A DNA stretch of 64,000 nucleotides from Allomuricauda sp. (GCF_028280385.1 NZ_JANQLX010000014.1:1-64000), one strand, 5' to 3'. Shown: positions 23,047 to 33,426, counted from the first letter of the stretch. Made by a program: numbers and translations. Notes: generated from the sequence alone by a model not told the origin.

Positions 23047-25131
23047 ATGGACCTTTCAACATTCAGTACCCAGGAACAGAATGTTAGGCGAAGGCTCGCC
23101 AAGATCGGGGACCGATTCTCCGATATCGGTAGGAACCTGACCCTTGGTGTTACGACCCCCTTAGCTGGGCTTGGCGCATTCGCACTGGATGCCGCAGCTG
23201 ATTTTGAGACCCTTGAGGCCCGCTTGGAAACCGCTCTTGGGAGCTCTTCCCTGGCAAAAGAGACCTTTGAGGAGCTGAAGGGGTTCACCAAGGACCTGGC
23301 TATCACCACGGAACAGGCCGCTGATTCCTATATCAAGCTCAAGAACCTTGGCCTGGACCCGACCATTGAGGCGCTTACCAGTTATGGAAACACGGCCGCT
23401 GCCCAGGGTAAAAGTATCAACCAATTGATCGAGGCGGTTGCGGATGCCGCGACAGGCGAATTTGAGCGATTAAAGGAATTTGGAATCAAGGCCAACCGTG
23501 AGGGCGAGAAGGTCACATTTACCTTCCAGGGATTGAGCACGACCATCGGGAACAATGCCCAAGAGATCCAGGGATATCTGCAGGAACTGGGGAACACGAC
23601 CTTTGCAGGGGCCCTTGAATCTCAGGCGAACACCTTCAATGGGATAATCGCCATCCTGAAGGACAACGTGCGCACGACCATAGCAGAGTTCGGAAAATTT
23701 GAGCTTGATGCGCTCAAACCGATTGTCAATGGCCTCAACGGGCTTTTTGACAGTATACGTGCGCTTTCTCCTGAGGCAAAGAAATTTTTGGTGGTGTTTG
23801 GTGGTATCGCTGCGGCGGTAGGACCGTTGCTGGCACTGGCTGGAACGATACTACCGGCCATAGGCACGGGATTTGCCCTCTTAACGGGCCCTATTGGGCT
23901 CATAGCCGCGGGACTGACCGCGATAGGTGTGATCATTGTAAAGAACTGGGCCCCAATTAGGAGGACCCTTGTTGACATTGCAAACTATTTCATCGACCTC
24001 TATAACGAGGCGATCGTTTTCCGGGTCGCCGTGGAGGCCATCCGGCTTTCGTTCAACAATATCTATGACACCGGGAAATTCGTTTTTGGGGTCCTCGGTG
24101 ATATCATATCCGCACTGGCCACCAATATAAAGAACGCCTTTATCAGTGCCGGGGATGTCATCAAGGCTGTCCTTACTGGCGACTTTGACCGCTTGCCCGA
24201 ACTGTTGAAGGAAAACTTTGCGCAGACAACCGCAAGTTTCCAGGAACTCATAAAAACGGCCACCAAAGATTTTGAGGTACTAAAAGGGACCATTGCCGAC
24301 AATATCCAGGAGGGTATCCAGAGGGGAATGAACAACCGCTATGAGTTGCTGAGCGAAAATGTCGACACGACCGATGTTGATCAAAAGGTGGAAGAAAATA
24401 CAGAAAAGAGCTTTGTCAAGGGAGTAAAGAAAGGTGTTAGGTCCTTGGCCAGTGACAGTGACCTGTTCAAGGGGCTTGGAACCGCCTTCCGGGACGAGTT
24501 CGCAAGTGCCTTTGGTGGTCGGGTGCTCAACAGGGAGGAACTTGACGACCAGTTCAGTGGATTTAAGTCCACTTTGGACCAAGGGAATGAAAACCTTGAG
24601 AACTTTCGGGAACGCGCAAAACGTACTATCCAAAACACGGCCGTGGAACTTACCGCGGGATTTGTGGAGATCGTGGCCGGAATTGCATCTGGCACATCAA
24701 GCTTCGGTGATGTCGGTGCTTTCCTTCTAAATACAATAGGGAACCTGGCCATTGAACTTGGGAAAGGAGTAATTGCGATAAGTGAGGCCGTACAGGCGCT
24801 CAAAGCTGTATTTGTGGCCCCTGGTGCCGGTCTGTTCGCAGGTTTGGGGCTAGTGGGCCTCGGTGTCGCCATTAAATCATTGGCCGCTCGTTTTGCCGGA
24901 AACTTTACCCAAGGTGGCATAATAGGTGGTAGCAGCTTCTCCGGTGACCGTCTTTTGGCGGGCGTAAATTCCGGGGAACTTATATTGAACGTTGCGCAAC
25001 AAAGGGCAATCGCGGGCGCACTTGCCAATAATTCCCGGCCAATAATATTACAGCCCAGTCTGGAATATAGTTCTAGGGGACTTATCGTAACCCTGCAGGA
25101 AATGGAGGAACTAAAACAAAGAAGTACCTAA
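23047..25131 (+). CDS. Tape measure protein
   Basis: The 694-aa protein has a helical N-terminal region (ADSYIKLKNLGLDPT), long helical stretches, and about three hydrophobic segments (about 250-300 and 570-620), as in tape measure proteins. It sets tail length and may help DNA entry. It follows the chaperone gene, with the tRNA-like gene between. The size predicts a medium-length siphovirus tail. Confidence 0.9.
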   Translation: MDLSTFSTQEQNVRRRLAKIGDRFSDIGRNLTLGVTTPLAGLGAFALDAAADFETLEARLETALGSSSLAKETFEELKGFTKDLAITTEQAADSYIKLKNLGLDPTIEALTSYGNTAAAQGKSINQLIEAVADAATGEFERLKEFGIKANREGEKVTFTFQGLSTTIGNNAQEIQGYLQELGNTTFAGALESQANTFNGIIAILKDNVRTTIAEFGKFELDALKPIVNGLNGLFDSIRALSPEAKKFLVVFGGIAAAVGPLLALAGTILPAIGTGFALLTGPIGLIAAGLTAIGVIIVKNWAPIRRTLVDIANYFIDLYNEAIVFRVAVEAIRLSFNNIYDTGKFVFGVLGDIISALATNIKNAFISAGDVIKAVLTGDFDRLPELLKENFAQTTASFQELIKTATKDFEVLKGTIADNIQEGIQRGMNNRYELLSENVDTTDVDQKVEENTEKSFVKGVKKGVRSLASDSDLFKGLGTAFRDEFASAFGGRVLNREELDDQFSGFKSTLDQGNENLENFRERAKRTIQNTAVELTAGFVEIVAGIASGTSSFGDVGAFLLNTIGNLAIELGKGVIAISEAVQALKAVFVAPGAGLFAGLGLVGLGVAIKSLAARFAGNFTQGGIIGGSSFSGDRLLAGVNSGELILNVAQQRAIAGALANNSRPIILQPSLEYSSRGLIVTLQEMEELKQRST

Positions 25132-27932
25132 TGCCGTTCTCCATCAACATATTCGACCGTCAGGACCTGAATTCCCAAACCGCACTTGAGACCGGGGAAA
25201 AGGGCAGCATCAACCTGTCCCGCCTTGGTAGCAGGGACAAACTCGAAAAGATAATGGGAAGTGAGCTGGCCTTCAACATGGAGGTCAAGAACTTCCAGGA
25301 TGCATTTTTCGCCCATCTCAATACAAGCGATGAACGCCGCTATTGGGTAAAGATCATCGATGAGGAGACCGGCAATGTCCTTTGGCAGGGCCACATGCTA
25401 CCTGACACCTATGAGGAACCCTATAAAGTGGGTAGTTTTTTCGTGAAGTTCGTGGCCACCTGCGGCCTTGGGACCCTCAAGAACCAATACCTGCCCAATG
25501 CCTACTATCAGGAGGAAAAATCGAAATCCGATATACTTTCCACAATACTAAAGCTCACCGGCCTGGAGCTTGACATATATATATCGCCCGCGATATCAAA
25601 TAGGTCCAATCCATATTGGCACGATAACTACGAGGACACCTCCAAATATGCGGACGGTGAAAAAAAGGACGATGCCTATACCATATTGGAAAAAATATTG
25701 GGCCTCTGTCGGATCGTGCAGGATGGTAACAATTGGTACGTGGACGGTGTCAACAAATTGCAGGGGTTCTACATCTCCTATGCCCGGTACGATTTCAACG
25801 GGAACTTTATCGGGATCGAGGACCAGATAAAATCCCCTCACGACAAAACCGGGGGCCGCTCCTTCCTTGCCACACCGCGGATCAATACCAGCGTACCGGT
25901 AAAGACGGTCACCGCGGTCCACGACCTTGATGAGAGCAATATCAAGGAGGCGGTCTACAAGGTGCCCAACGATGGTTGGGTGGTAACTTCCGAGCTCCAA
26001 CTCGTGAACCGGGAATGGACTTATACCAATGTGGGCTTTACGGCAAAGTTCGACCCACGGGACGGTAAGACTTTCTTGGAACCGGCCGGGAGCATAAACA
26101 ACAGCGTATCCCTACGTAAGGAAGTTCTGCTGAGCACCGGTGACAGGGTGGAATGGCTTCTCGATTGTACGAACTATTGGGACGGGTCCGGTCAGCAGGG
26201 AAGGACCGTCGAAGAGATCGTTGTCGACGGTGACTGGCAAAAATTGCTGCGCTATGATATTTTCTATACGGACCCTTCGAACGGGAACGAGGTCCTGCTC
26301 TATAGCAACGAGAACGGTCCGAACAGCAATGACCTACGGTACCAGTTGTACTTCGGAACCGATAGAAAGGCATCGATGTCCATCCAGATGATAGCCCCGG
26401 CCACAGCGTATTACAATATCCGTTTTTACCAGCTGCAGGTGCCCACGGGTGCCAAGGTGACCGGCGTGTTGATAGATAAGCTTGCCGCCAACAACATTTC
26501 CGCCACCGAGGAACAGGAATATGTGGACACGATCGAAGGCACCTATACCAAGGTGAGCGACCTGGATATCGAATCGCATGACGATATGCGCCAACTAAAG
26601 CACTTCACCCGGCTAGAAAGACTTACTGACCAGGGGGACCAGTACGGCACCATTACAGTGAACAACCTGGAGGTGCTCAACGATCCCAATGGAAACTATA
26701 TAAAGCTTACCCTGGAGAACCTGTTGGCCGCACTTGCCCATAGCGGTTCGGTGACCGTCAACGGGAATCAATTGCTGATCACCGGTAAGATCTACAATTA
26801 CCTGGGAAGCACCGAAATGTACTTGCAATACGATGCGGACGATTTTGGCGGGCAGGTACAGAACGGGGACTCCATGCAGATTGCGCTAAGGAAGTTCGCG
26901 CCGGTGCCCATCAACATATCCCAATGGCAGGAATGGGCCGATGATGTCTATCGGGTGTCGTTCAAAAGATATGGCGAGGTCTACGTGGACGTGGTCCGGA
27001 ACCTCTACAGCAAGAGCCATCCAATACTTTCCGGAACCTGTATAGGGTTTGTGGGGCCCCGTGACCTGGTGATGTTCGACTATGACGGGGAAAAGGTATG
27101 GTACGTGCTTGACTGCGTGCAGCACTTGGACCAATACAGGACCACCTTGGTCCTTTCACAGAATTTTTATGGTGAGGCCGTCACCGAAAACCTTCCGCCG
27201 ACTGTGGATGCCGGTGCCGACCAACGTCTGTTGGGGGCACAGACCACTGCGGTACTTACTGCTACCGCTTCGGACCCGGACGGGTCGATCGTTAGCGTGC
27301 TCTGGGAGCTTGTCAGTGACAACGGGAACACCGCCACCATCGAATCCCCGGACCAGCTCATTACCAACATTACCAACTTGAACGGCAACGATTTTGAGTT
27401 CCGCGTCACCGTGACCGATGACGTAGGTCTGACGGCTACGGACACCGTTCGCTTGGGCCGTGAAAGAAGTTACCAATTGGTGCTCACCTCCATACTGAGG
27501 AGCGAAAGGAGCACGACTCCGGAGAACCAGGACAGATGGGAGGCTCTTGACCTTGAGTGGTTCGAGGTCAGTATCAGTCCTGAACTGGGAGATGACCAGG
27601 TGGCCCGTGTCACCTTTGACGGGATAATCGTCCTTGAGACACCTTACGATATCGCAGGGGCCAGGCCGTCCGCGGTTTTCAAGATGGGGTATGATTTCCA
27701 ATTCTTTACCGCCGGGGCGCACCAGGGGGTGGTCCTGTTCAGGAAAGGGACGACAAAGACACTCTCACTTTCGGTACGGGCCTACAACAGTGCCCAGTAC
27801 GGGATTTTCCCGCAATATGCCGGGAAGGTACATGCCAGGCTACAAATGGATGCAACGGCGGAGATAGTGCAGGGGGCCATTGGGACATTTTCCAATGTGC
27901 CCATCCAAAAAATCTATGACGCAAGAAAATGA
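25131..27932 (+). CDS. Tail tip protein with PKD-like domain
   Basis: The 933-aa protein has an N-terminal part (about 1-230) resembling distal-tail or hub proteins (WVKIIDEETGNVLWQG, YTILEKILGLCRIVQDG). A long beta-rich centre follows. A PKD/Ig-like domain lies at about 685-780: NLPPTVDAGADQRLLG, SDPDGSIVSVLWELV and FEFRVTVTDDVGLTATDTV. The C-terminal beta-sandwich follows. It starts at the overlapping TMP stop and is likely the central tail tip or adsorption hub. Confidence 0.8.
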   Translation: MPFSINIFDRQDLNSQTALETGEKGSINLSRLGSRDKLEKIMGSELAFNMEVKNFQDAFFAHLNTSDERRYWVKIIDEETGNVLWQGHMLPDTYEEPYKVGSFFVKFVATCGLGTLKNQYLPNAYYQEEKSKSDILSTILKLTGLELDIYISPAISNRSNPYWHDNYEDTSKYADGEKKDDAYTILEKILGLCRIVQDGNNWYVDGVNKLQGFYISYARYDFNGNFIGIEDQIKSPHDKTGGRSFLATPRINTSVPVKTVTAVHDLDESNIKEAVYKVPNDGWVVTSELQLVNREWTYTNVGFTAKFDPRDGKTFLEPAGSINNSVSLRKEVLLSTGDRVEWLLDCTNYWDGSGQQGRTVEEIVVDGDWQKLLRYDIFYTDPSNGNEVLLYSNENGPNSNDLRYQLYFGTDRKASMSIQMIAPATAYYNIRFYQLQVPTGAKVTGVLIDKLAANNISATEEQEYVDTIEGTYTKVSDLDIESHDDMRQLKHFTRLERLTDQGDQYGTITVNNLEVLNDPNGNYIKLTLENLLAALAHSGSVTVNGNQLLITGKIYNYLGSTEMYLQYDADDFGGQVQNGDSMQIALRKFAPVPINISQWQEWADDVYRVSFKRYGEVYVDVVRNLYSKSHPILSGTCIGFVGPRDLVMFDYDGEKVWYVLDCVQHLDQYRTTLVLSQNFYGEAVTENLPPTVDAGADQRLLGAQTTAVLTATASDPDGSIVSVLWELVSDNGNTATIESPDQLITNITNLNGNDFEFRVTVTDDVGLTATDTVRLGRERSYQLVLTSILRSERSTTPENQDRWEALDLEWFEVSISPELGDDQVARVTFDGIIVLETPYDIAGARPSAVFKMGYDFQFFTAGAHQGVVLFRKGTTKTLSLSVRAYNSAQYGIFPQYAGKVHARLQMDATAEIVQGAIGTFSNVPIQKIYDARK

Positions 27933-27933
27933 T

Positions 27934-28209
27934 ATGGCAGATACTCCCAAACATAAACTGTTCTTCGGGATCCCCTATGGGAAACCTACCGTTCCGGAGA
28001 AACTCGATCCAGGGGACACGGTGTCCAAGGGAGGTTCCGAGCCATGTTGGCGATGGGACACCGGAAACCCGGTCTTCAGCAGCGGGAGCCTTGGTTTCGA
28101 TTGTGGGCTGGCCATAGATGACGAGTACATAGAACAGGTGGAGGCGGGTGGCTTCAGCTGGGACAACGATGTAGTGACAATGGATACAGAATCTTTAATA
28201 CTTAACTGA
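27934..28209 (+). CDS. Small tail-region protein
   Basis: From ATG 27934 (91 aa) the product is Trp, Gly and Asp-rich (GGSEPCWRWDTGNPVFSSGS, then GGFSWDNDVV). No domain is recognised. It abuts the tail tip and overlaps the next gene by one base, so it is likely a tail-tip accessory. Confidence 0.6.
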   Translation: MADTPKHKLFFGIPYGKPTVPEKLDPGDTVSKGGSEPCWRWDTGNPVFSSGSLGFDCGLAIDDEYIEQVEAGGFSWDNDVVTMDTESLILN

Positions 28210-28544
28210 TGGGATATCAAGAAATAGACTTGGGGAACCAGCCGAACGATGGGCAAGGGGATTCCGGTAGGGCCGGAGGTGCAAAGATAAACTCAATGTT
28301 CAGGGAGCTCTATGAGCACACCTTCATCAATTCTGCAGGGGTCAGGGTATCCAGGTTCGTAAAGGATACCGCTAATACAGACCTTACGGCCTATAGGGCC
28401 GATGACAAATGCGAACGCTGGGCGGACATGGACAACAAGGTCCGATGGGTGGAGGGGATCGTCCTGGACCCAACATTCGTTTTCCCGGACGATATCGATG
28501 ACGGGGCAAAATTCATGATAACCAACGAAAAATTGAAGGCATGA
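28209..28544 (+). CDS. Small tail-region protein
   Basis: The 111-aa protein begins GYQEIDLGNQPNDGQGDSGR with a KINSMFRELYEH helix, a pattern seen at the start of many flavobacterial phage tail-fibre-associated proteins. The rest has Asp-rich strands. No family name is assigned. It overlaps its neighbours by 1 and 4 bases. Confidence 0.6.
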   Translation: MGYQEIDLGNQPNDGQGDSGRAGGAKINSMFRELYEHTFINSAGVRVSRFVKDTANTDLTAYRADDKCERWADMDNKVRWVEGIVLDPTFVFPDDIDDGAKFMITNEKLKA

Positions 28545-28729
28545 CAAAGTGGGACATCTTGGTGGCCATAACACTCTTGGTCCAATTGGGGTTCGGCATC
28601 GTGGTGCTGGCCCAGAAGAAAAAGCTCAAACGTGCCGTGTTCCTCAAAAGGAAAGGGGATACCGTGATCCTGGAGGACGGGGACGGGAATGTAATCAGTG
28701 AAAGAATCATCATAAAAACCGAAAAATGA
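28541..28729 (+). CDS. Single-helix membrane protein (62 aa)
   Basis: The protein has one hydrophobic segment (about 5-24), then a basic stretch KKKLKRAVFLKRKGD and a small beta-like end. It overlaps both neighbours by 4 bp. The function is unknown. It directly precedes two genes with Sec signal peptides. Confidence 0.55.
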   Translation: MTKWDILVAITLLVQLGFGIVVLAQKKKLKRAVFLKRKGDTVILEDGDGNVISERIIIKTEK

Positions 28730-30627
28730 AAAAACTATTGATTATCTGTTTTTTACTGGTCTCGGCCACAATGGTCGGGCAGGTGGAGAAATTGAAGGGG
28801 ATCATCCTTGACACGCTCACAACAACGGAGCTCGATGCGCTGCCGGCCCTCGTAAAGGTCAAAGGGAGCCTGTATTTTGACAGGACCAAGGGAAACCATG
28901 TCACATGGGACGGCACCGCCTGGCTGAACATAGGCGGGTCCGCAGCATCGGCAGACTGGTCCACCATAACAGGCAAGCCCGCCAACCTTGACGAGGATTC
29001 CACTGACGAGCTCCTTTTGGACGGTAGCACGGCCATGACAGGTTCCGTAGACGTAGGAAACAACAATATAATTAACGTAAACAGGATAGCCTTTCCTAGA
29101 ACGACCCCGGCAACGGAACTTAACTGGCTGTTTCTTTCTGAAGGGCCAAGCGATAACTTTTTCAGCATTCAGGAGGGAACGGGAGCCTATGCAAACGCAC
29201 TTAGGCTTCATTTGGAAAATGACCTTTGGCGTTTCGGTCAATTATCGGGTGTGGGAACAAGAATGGTCGTTGCAGATGACAATGGGGAATTATCATCACA
29301 AGCAATTCCCAGTGGGGGAGGTACAGATGGACTTGGGCCTGATGGTGACAAAGGGGATATAACGGTGGGCGGATCAGGAACGACCTTGGATATTGATGCC
29401 GATGCGGTCAGCACAAACGAGATTGCCAGTAATACAATATTGGAAACGGATCTCAATGTGACAAACTCGCCCAGCGACAACCAAATATTGTCCTATGACC
29501 AAGCTTCTTTGGGGTTTACATGGGTGGATGCGCCGTCAGGCGGTGGGCTTACGGCACCCGTGGATGCGACCAATATCGCCAATGGATCCGTGACAAATGT
29601 CGTTTTTGAGCGGATAGCGAACCTGGCATCGGATGCACAACAACAGATCGATGCCAAGGTAAGCATCACAAATGGGGCCTTTACCGCTGATGTGAACATG
29701 AACAACAATAAGATCACCCAGCTTGCGGACCCAACGGACCCACAGGATGCGGCAACCAGGGCATTTGTCCTTGCCAATTCAAGCAACATAACGGAATTGA
29801 CACAAGCGGCCTTCGATGCCCTTACCACAGCTGAAAAGCTGGCACTTGGTCTTTATATAATTATTCCCAATGCACCAAGTGGATATACGGTCACAATTGA
29901 CCAGGACCCCATAGATTCCGGAAACCAGGCCGCTGTTTCCTTTACTTGGGCAGGTGCCGAAGTTGGTGCGTTCTATGATTACACGTTCACAAGTGATGGT
30001 GGGGGCACCCCGGTTTCGGGATTCGGTACGATAGCCACGGCCACTGACCAGATCAACGGCATCGACCTTTCAGGGCTGACCGATGGAACGGTGACCCTTA
30101 CGGCCTACATATCCAATGCCGGTGGACAGGGTTCCAATGCCCTGGATACATCGACCAAGGGGTCGGCTTCCGTGGACCTGTTCCCGACCGGCAATGGTGC
30201 GAGTGCCGGGGCAGGTGAGGCGGACAGTACATCCGGATGGACCTCCAGTGGGGGACCGGCGCCGGTCACGTCCGTTGCCAACACCGATGGCGGTGGCGGT
30301 GGAAGCTTTGCCATCAATTGCGGTTGTACATCCTCCGGATTCAGGACCGGTTCCATCAACTTGACCGGATTGACGATCGGGTCAAATTATACTGCCACTA
30401 TCCGTACACGAAGGACGGATGGCACTGGACAGATTTTCGCTTGGCAGAGCGTCACCAACCAATCCTATAATGTGGACTATGATTCCAACGGTACCAATTG
30501 GTTCGTCGGTACGGTGACATTCGAGGCAACGGCCACCTCTGTCGAAGCACGGGTGTATGCCTGCGATAACGATGGAAGTGCCTCAGGGACCATTGAAATA
30601 TCCGAGATCACCTTAACAGAGAACTAA
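28726..30627 (+). CDS. Tail-fibre-like protein with Sec signal peptide
   Basis: The 633-aa protein starts with MKKLLIICFLLVSATMVGQ, a clear signal peptide ending near residue 19. The mature part opens with a FDRTKGNHVTWDGTAW motif, common in collar or fibre N-termini, then Gly/Asp/Thr-rich repeats with SIADGTV-like units. Beta-sandwich modules (about 375-520) and a carbohydrate-binding-like C-terminal domain follow. Position after the tail tip suggests a fibre. A signal peptide on such a protein is unusual. Confidence 0.75.
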   Translation: MKKLLIICFLLVSATMVGQVEKLKGIILDTLTTTELDALPALVKVKGSLYFDRTKGNHVTWDGTAWLNIGGSAASADWSTITGKPANLDEDSTDELLLDGSTAMTGSVDVGNNNIINVNRIAFPRTTPATELNWLFLSEGPSDNFFSIQEGTGAYANALRLHLENDLWRFGQLSGVGTRMVVADDNGELSSQAIPSGGGTDGLGPDGDKGDITVGGSGTTLDIDADAVSTNEIASNTILETDLNVTNSPSDNQILSYDQASLGFTWVDAPSGGGLTAPVDATNIANGSVTNVVFERIANLASDAQQQIDAKVSITNGAFTADVNMNNNKITQLADPTDPQDAATRAFVLANSSNITELTQAAFDALTTAEKLALGLYIIIPNAPSGYTVTIDQDPIDSGNQAAVSFTWAGAEVGAFYDYTFTSDGGGTPVSGFGTIATATDQINGIDLSGLTDGTVTLTAYISNAGGQGSNALDTSTKGSASVDLFPTGNGASAGAGEADSTSGWTSSGGPAPVTSVANTDGGGGGSFAINCGCTSSGFRTGSINLTGLTIGSNYTATIRTRRTDGTGQIFAWQSVTNQSYNVDYDSNGTNWFVGTVTFEATATSVEARVYACDNDGSASGTIEISEITLTEN

Positions 30628-32954
30628 TGAAGAAATGTATTTTCATCCTGTTCCTCTTGCCCTTGATGGCCACTGGCCAGGTTTACTACAAGGGCCAGAA
30701 GGTCTATAACAACGGAGTGGAGGCGGAAGGCGAGTCCGGTACGCAATATGTCGTACCAAACTGTTCCGATGGCATCCAAAACGGGGATGAGACCGGAGTT
30801 GACTGTGGGGGCAGCTGTCCACCATGTTCATCACTGCCGGTCGTGGACCTGACATTGGTCACAGGAACCGCTTACGAATTTGACCTTTCTGCAGGAAGGA
30901 TCGATTTTTGTTTTGGCTCGGCAAACAGCACTGGTTCCGACATCGATATCCTGTATGCCATTTCCGGGAACGGCACCGGGGGAGTGAACTTTGCGTCCCT
31001 TTCAGGTTTCATCACCATAGCCGATGGCCAGCAGTGCGCCTCCCTATTTATTACCCCTTTGAACGATGCGAACGCCATTGGTGAGAACGTCACCATAACC
31101 ATAGGGAGCGATCCCGCTTATGCCATTGGGACCAATGACGAGGAAACCGTCAACATCGTGGACGACGATGCCGTTGTGACAACATGCTCACCGGACCCCA
31201 GCCCAACGGATGTGGACAACATTACCGAGCTTTTGGCGCTGGCACCGGGGACAACCTTTAACCTGACCTCCTCCATTGACCTGACCGGGGAGTCCATACC
31301 GGCCAACCTCATATTCACCAATGCCGGTGGGGGCCTGTTCTCGGGAACCAACATTGACCTTAACGGGATGTGCGTTGCCGACGACTATACTCAAAAATTC
31401 CTTCCCTCGACCACATTTGCAAATGTCAACGAGGAATCCAGGGTGAGTTTCCAGGCATTGGGTGCAATAGGCAATGGGATAGTTGCCGACGACATCCCAA
31501 TCAACACATTGATAAATTACTTCAGGTATGGCCGCGGTGAGGCTTCCTCCGTGTACGTGAAGAACAGTCCATCGTCCTATACAAGGACCGGTGAAATAGA
31601 CATTGACTGGAACGGGTCGGAGATGCGGACCACTTCCACCGCCAATTTCAATATGAACCAGGTGACCACGGACTATGTGATGGAGTTCACCAACCTAAAC
31701 GTCATATTTTCAAACGGGAACTTTTCCGGGGGCGATGTATATGGCCGTGCCTTTAGGTTCAACGGACAGAACAAGATACACTTCATAAACAACGAGCTGT
31801 ATGACTGGTATTCACCTGTAACGATACGCTGTGTGGTCTTCTACATGGATTTTGACGGATTTGATACCGTTGGGGGCGGTGTCCAGGACATTCTCTTTGA
31901 TGGGAACACGGTCCGGGACATCGAGGCCCAGGGCGATGGTGACTATAACAATTCACCAGGGGGGATATCCAAAGGTTGGTGGTACTCGATAGGTGGAGGG
32001 AGCATGAGCGATACCAGTACGTTCAGTATCGTACACCGAAACAATATCGTCCACGACATCATAGGGGACGATGCCGAGGGGCTATATATCATCGGTGGCA
32101 CATCGGCCGTCAATCCCAATGGGACCTGGCTCCTTGACAATGAGCACTACTGGAACTGCACCCGGCGTGCCATCAAGGTCGTATGTTCCAATGTGACGGT
32201 CAGGAACTCCACCTTTGAGGAAATGGACGATGTCCTTTTTGTAAACTCGGCCCAAGTGGGATCTATGGTGGATTTCTTCAGACAGAACAGCGCCGTCCGC
32301 AACATCCGTGTGCATGACAATATCATTAAGACCAGGGACGGGGCAGTTGCCCATTACTGGCTGCTCTCCTTTACGGAGGCACAGGATGTGAAGGTCTACA
32401 ACAACACCATTACCATGCCCTATACTGGCAATTACGGGGGGCTCCGCCTCGGTTCCAACACAGGGGCCTATGCAGGGTACCTGGAGGACATCGAGGTATA
32501 CAACAACACTTTCAACGATGCGGTGGTACAATTGATGTCTCAGTATGCGCCCGTTGGCCAATTGGATATCCATGACAACGATTTCAATATCGACGCCACT
32601 TTCTGGAACAGTCCCCAGGGGATCATCAGGACGGTCAACACCTCCGGCACAAAAGGGAACATTGATTTCACGGACAATGATATCAATGTGAACTTTTCTA
32701 GCAGCCAACCCAACTTCCATGGTATGATCTATTCTGCCGGTGCGGACCTTACTAACATCAATATCCTGCGCGGTACGTTGAACTATCAAAATGCGAGCGT
32801 GACGAATTCAATAGGTTGGGCCCAGGGAGATTTTGGAAGCTCAAACAGTATAAACAGCCTGACCATATCCGGGGATACGACCCCTACAATGAACATTGAC
32901 GGAACTGGCAATCCCACAACATCGGGGAACAGCCATACAATCATTTATAATTAA
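30627..32954 (+). CDS. Beta-helix tail-fibre-like protein with Sec signal peptide
   Basis: The 775-aa protein has a signal peptide (MKKCIFILFLLPLMATGQ) and a Cys-rich module CSDGIQNGDETGVDCGG as in many Bacteroidota surface proteins. A Calx-beta-like region follows (about 70-190, ending VNIVDDDAVV). A long right-handed beta-helix (about 250-740) has many N/D/G turns and repeated NNTxT-like rungs, as in polysaccharide-binding or -cleaving tailspikes. No catalytic residues can be assigned. It may recognise or degrade capsule. Confidence 0.75.
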   Translation: MKKCIFILFLLPLMATGQVYYKGQKVYNNGVEAEGESGTQYVVPNCSDGIQNGDETGVDCGGSCPPCSSLPVVDLTLVTGTAYEFDLSAGRIDFCFGSANSTGSDIDILYAISGNGTGGVNFASLSGFITIADGQQCASLFITPLNDANAIGENVTITIGSDPAYAIGTNDEETVNIVDDDAVVTTCSPDPSPTDVDNITELLALAPGTTFNLTSSIDLTGESIPANLIFTNAGGGLFSGTNIDLNGMCVADDYTQKFLPSTTFANVNEESRVSFQALGAIGNGIVADDIPINTLINYFRYGRGEASSVYVKNSPSSYTRTGEIDIDWNGSEMRTTSTANFNMNQVTTDYVMEFTNLNVIFSNGNFSGGDVYGRAFRFNGQNKIHFINNELYDWYSPVTIRCVVFYMDFDGFDTVGGGVQDILFDGNTVRDIEAQGDGDYNNSPGGISKGWWYSIGGGSMSDTSTFSIVHRNNIVHDIIGDDAEGLYIIGGTSAVNPNGTWLLDNEHYWNCTRRAIKVVCSNVTVRNSTFEEMDDVLFVNSAQVGSMVDFFRQNSAVRNIRVHDNIIKTRDGAVAHYWLLSFTEAQDVKVYNNTITMPYTGNYGGLRLGSNTGAYAGYLEDIEVYNNTFNDAVVQLMSQYAPVGQLDIHDNDFNIDATFWNSPQGIIRTVNTSGTKGNIDFTDNDINVNFSSSQPNFHGMIYSAGADLTNINILRGTLNYQNASVTNSIGWAQGDFGSSNSINSLTISGDTTPTMNIDGTGNPTTSGNSHTIIYN

Positions 32955-32965
32955 ACTCAAAAATC

Positions 32966-33226
32966 ATGGTACAAAGTAGAAAAGGTACGACCAAAGTGGG
33001 CAATGCCGAATATAAGAACAGGCATATCCGGAGGTTCCTTAGGGTACTGTCCGGGCTGGTGCTGATATTCTATGTTGCCTATTTCATGGCCAGCAAGATA
33101 ATCAGTGGGACCGCCAATCTGGATTGGGTCGATGGGCTGATCGCGTTTTTTGCATTCTCCATCCTGGTCACGATCGAATCCGTCCGGGCCTATGCGAGAA
33201 GGAAATTGGAAAGGATGGACAAATGA
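32966..33226 (+). CDS. Two-helix membrane protein, holin candidate
   Basis: The 86-aa protein has a basic N-terminus, two hydrophobic segments (about 26-45 and 53-72) and a basic C-terminus (RRKLERMDK). This and its place before the endolysin suit a class II-type holin. It overlaps the next small gene by a few bases. Confidence 0.6.
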   Translation: MVQSRKGTTKVGNAEYKNRHIRRFLRVLSGLVLIFYVAYFMASKIISGTANLDWVDGLIAFFAFSILVTIESVRAYARRKLERMDK

Positions 33227-33426
33227 TGACCAAGCTGTTTCTATTGCACGATACCTTCAAATCCGCCATAGGGTATTGTGCGACCCTTTTCCTTACGTTC
33301 AAACCGGTGGAGTGGGACGACACCCTTGGGATCATCGGCAAGATAGTCTGGATACTAGCGTCCCTTTTGGCGACGATTTGGTGGTCAGGTAGGCTGTATG
33401 ATAAATATTTCAAGAAAAAGAAATGA
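33223..33426 (+). CDS. Small membrane protein of the lysis cassette
   Basis: Starting at ATG 33223 (67 aa; ATG 33226 is also possible), it has an N-terminal FKSAIGYCATLFLTF segment and a hydrophobic segment at about 37-55, followed by DKYFKKKK. It overlaps the endolysin gene by 4 bp. A holin, antiholin or pinholin role is possible. Confidence 0.6.
   Translation: MMTKLFLLHDTFKSAIGYCATLFLTFKPVEWDDTLGIIGKIVWILASLLATIWWSGRLYDKYFKKKK

Noticed and set aside
22716..23309. Long minus-strand frame containing a GFEPTTSRKAIGRATYCS segment
   Set aside because: This peptide type is the classic false translation across a tRNA. It overlaps the tRNA-like gene and the real T and tape measure frames.
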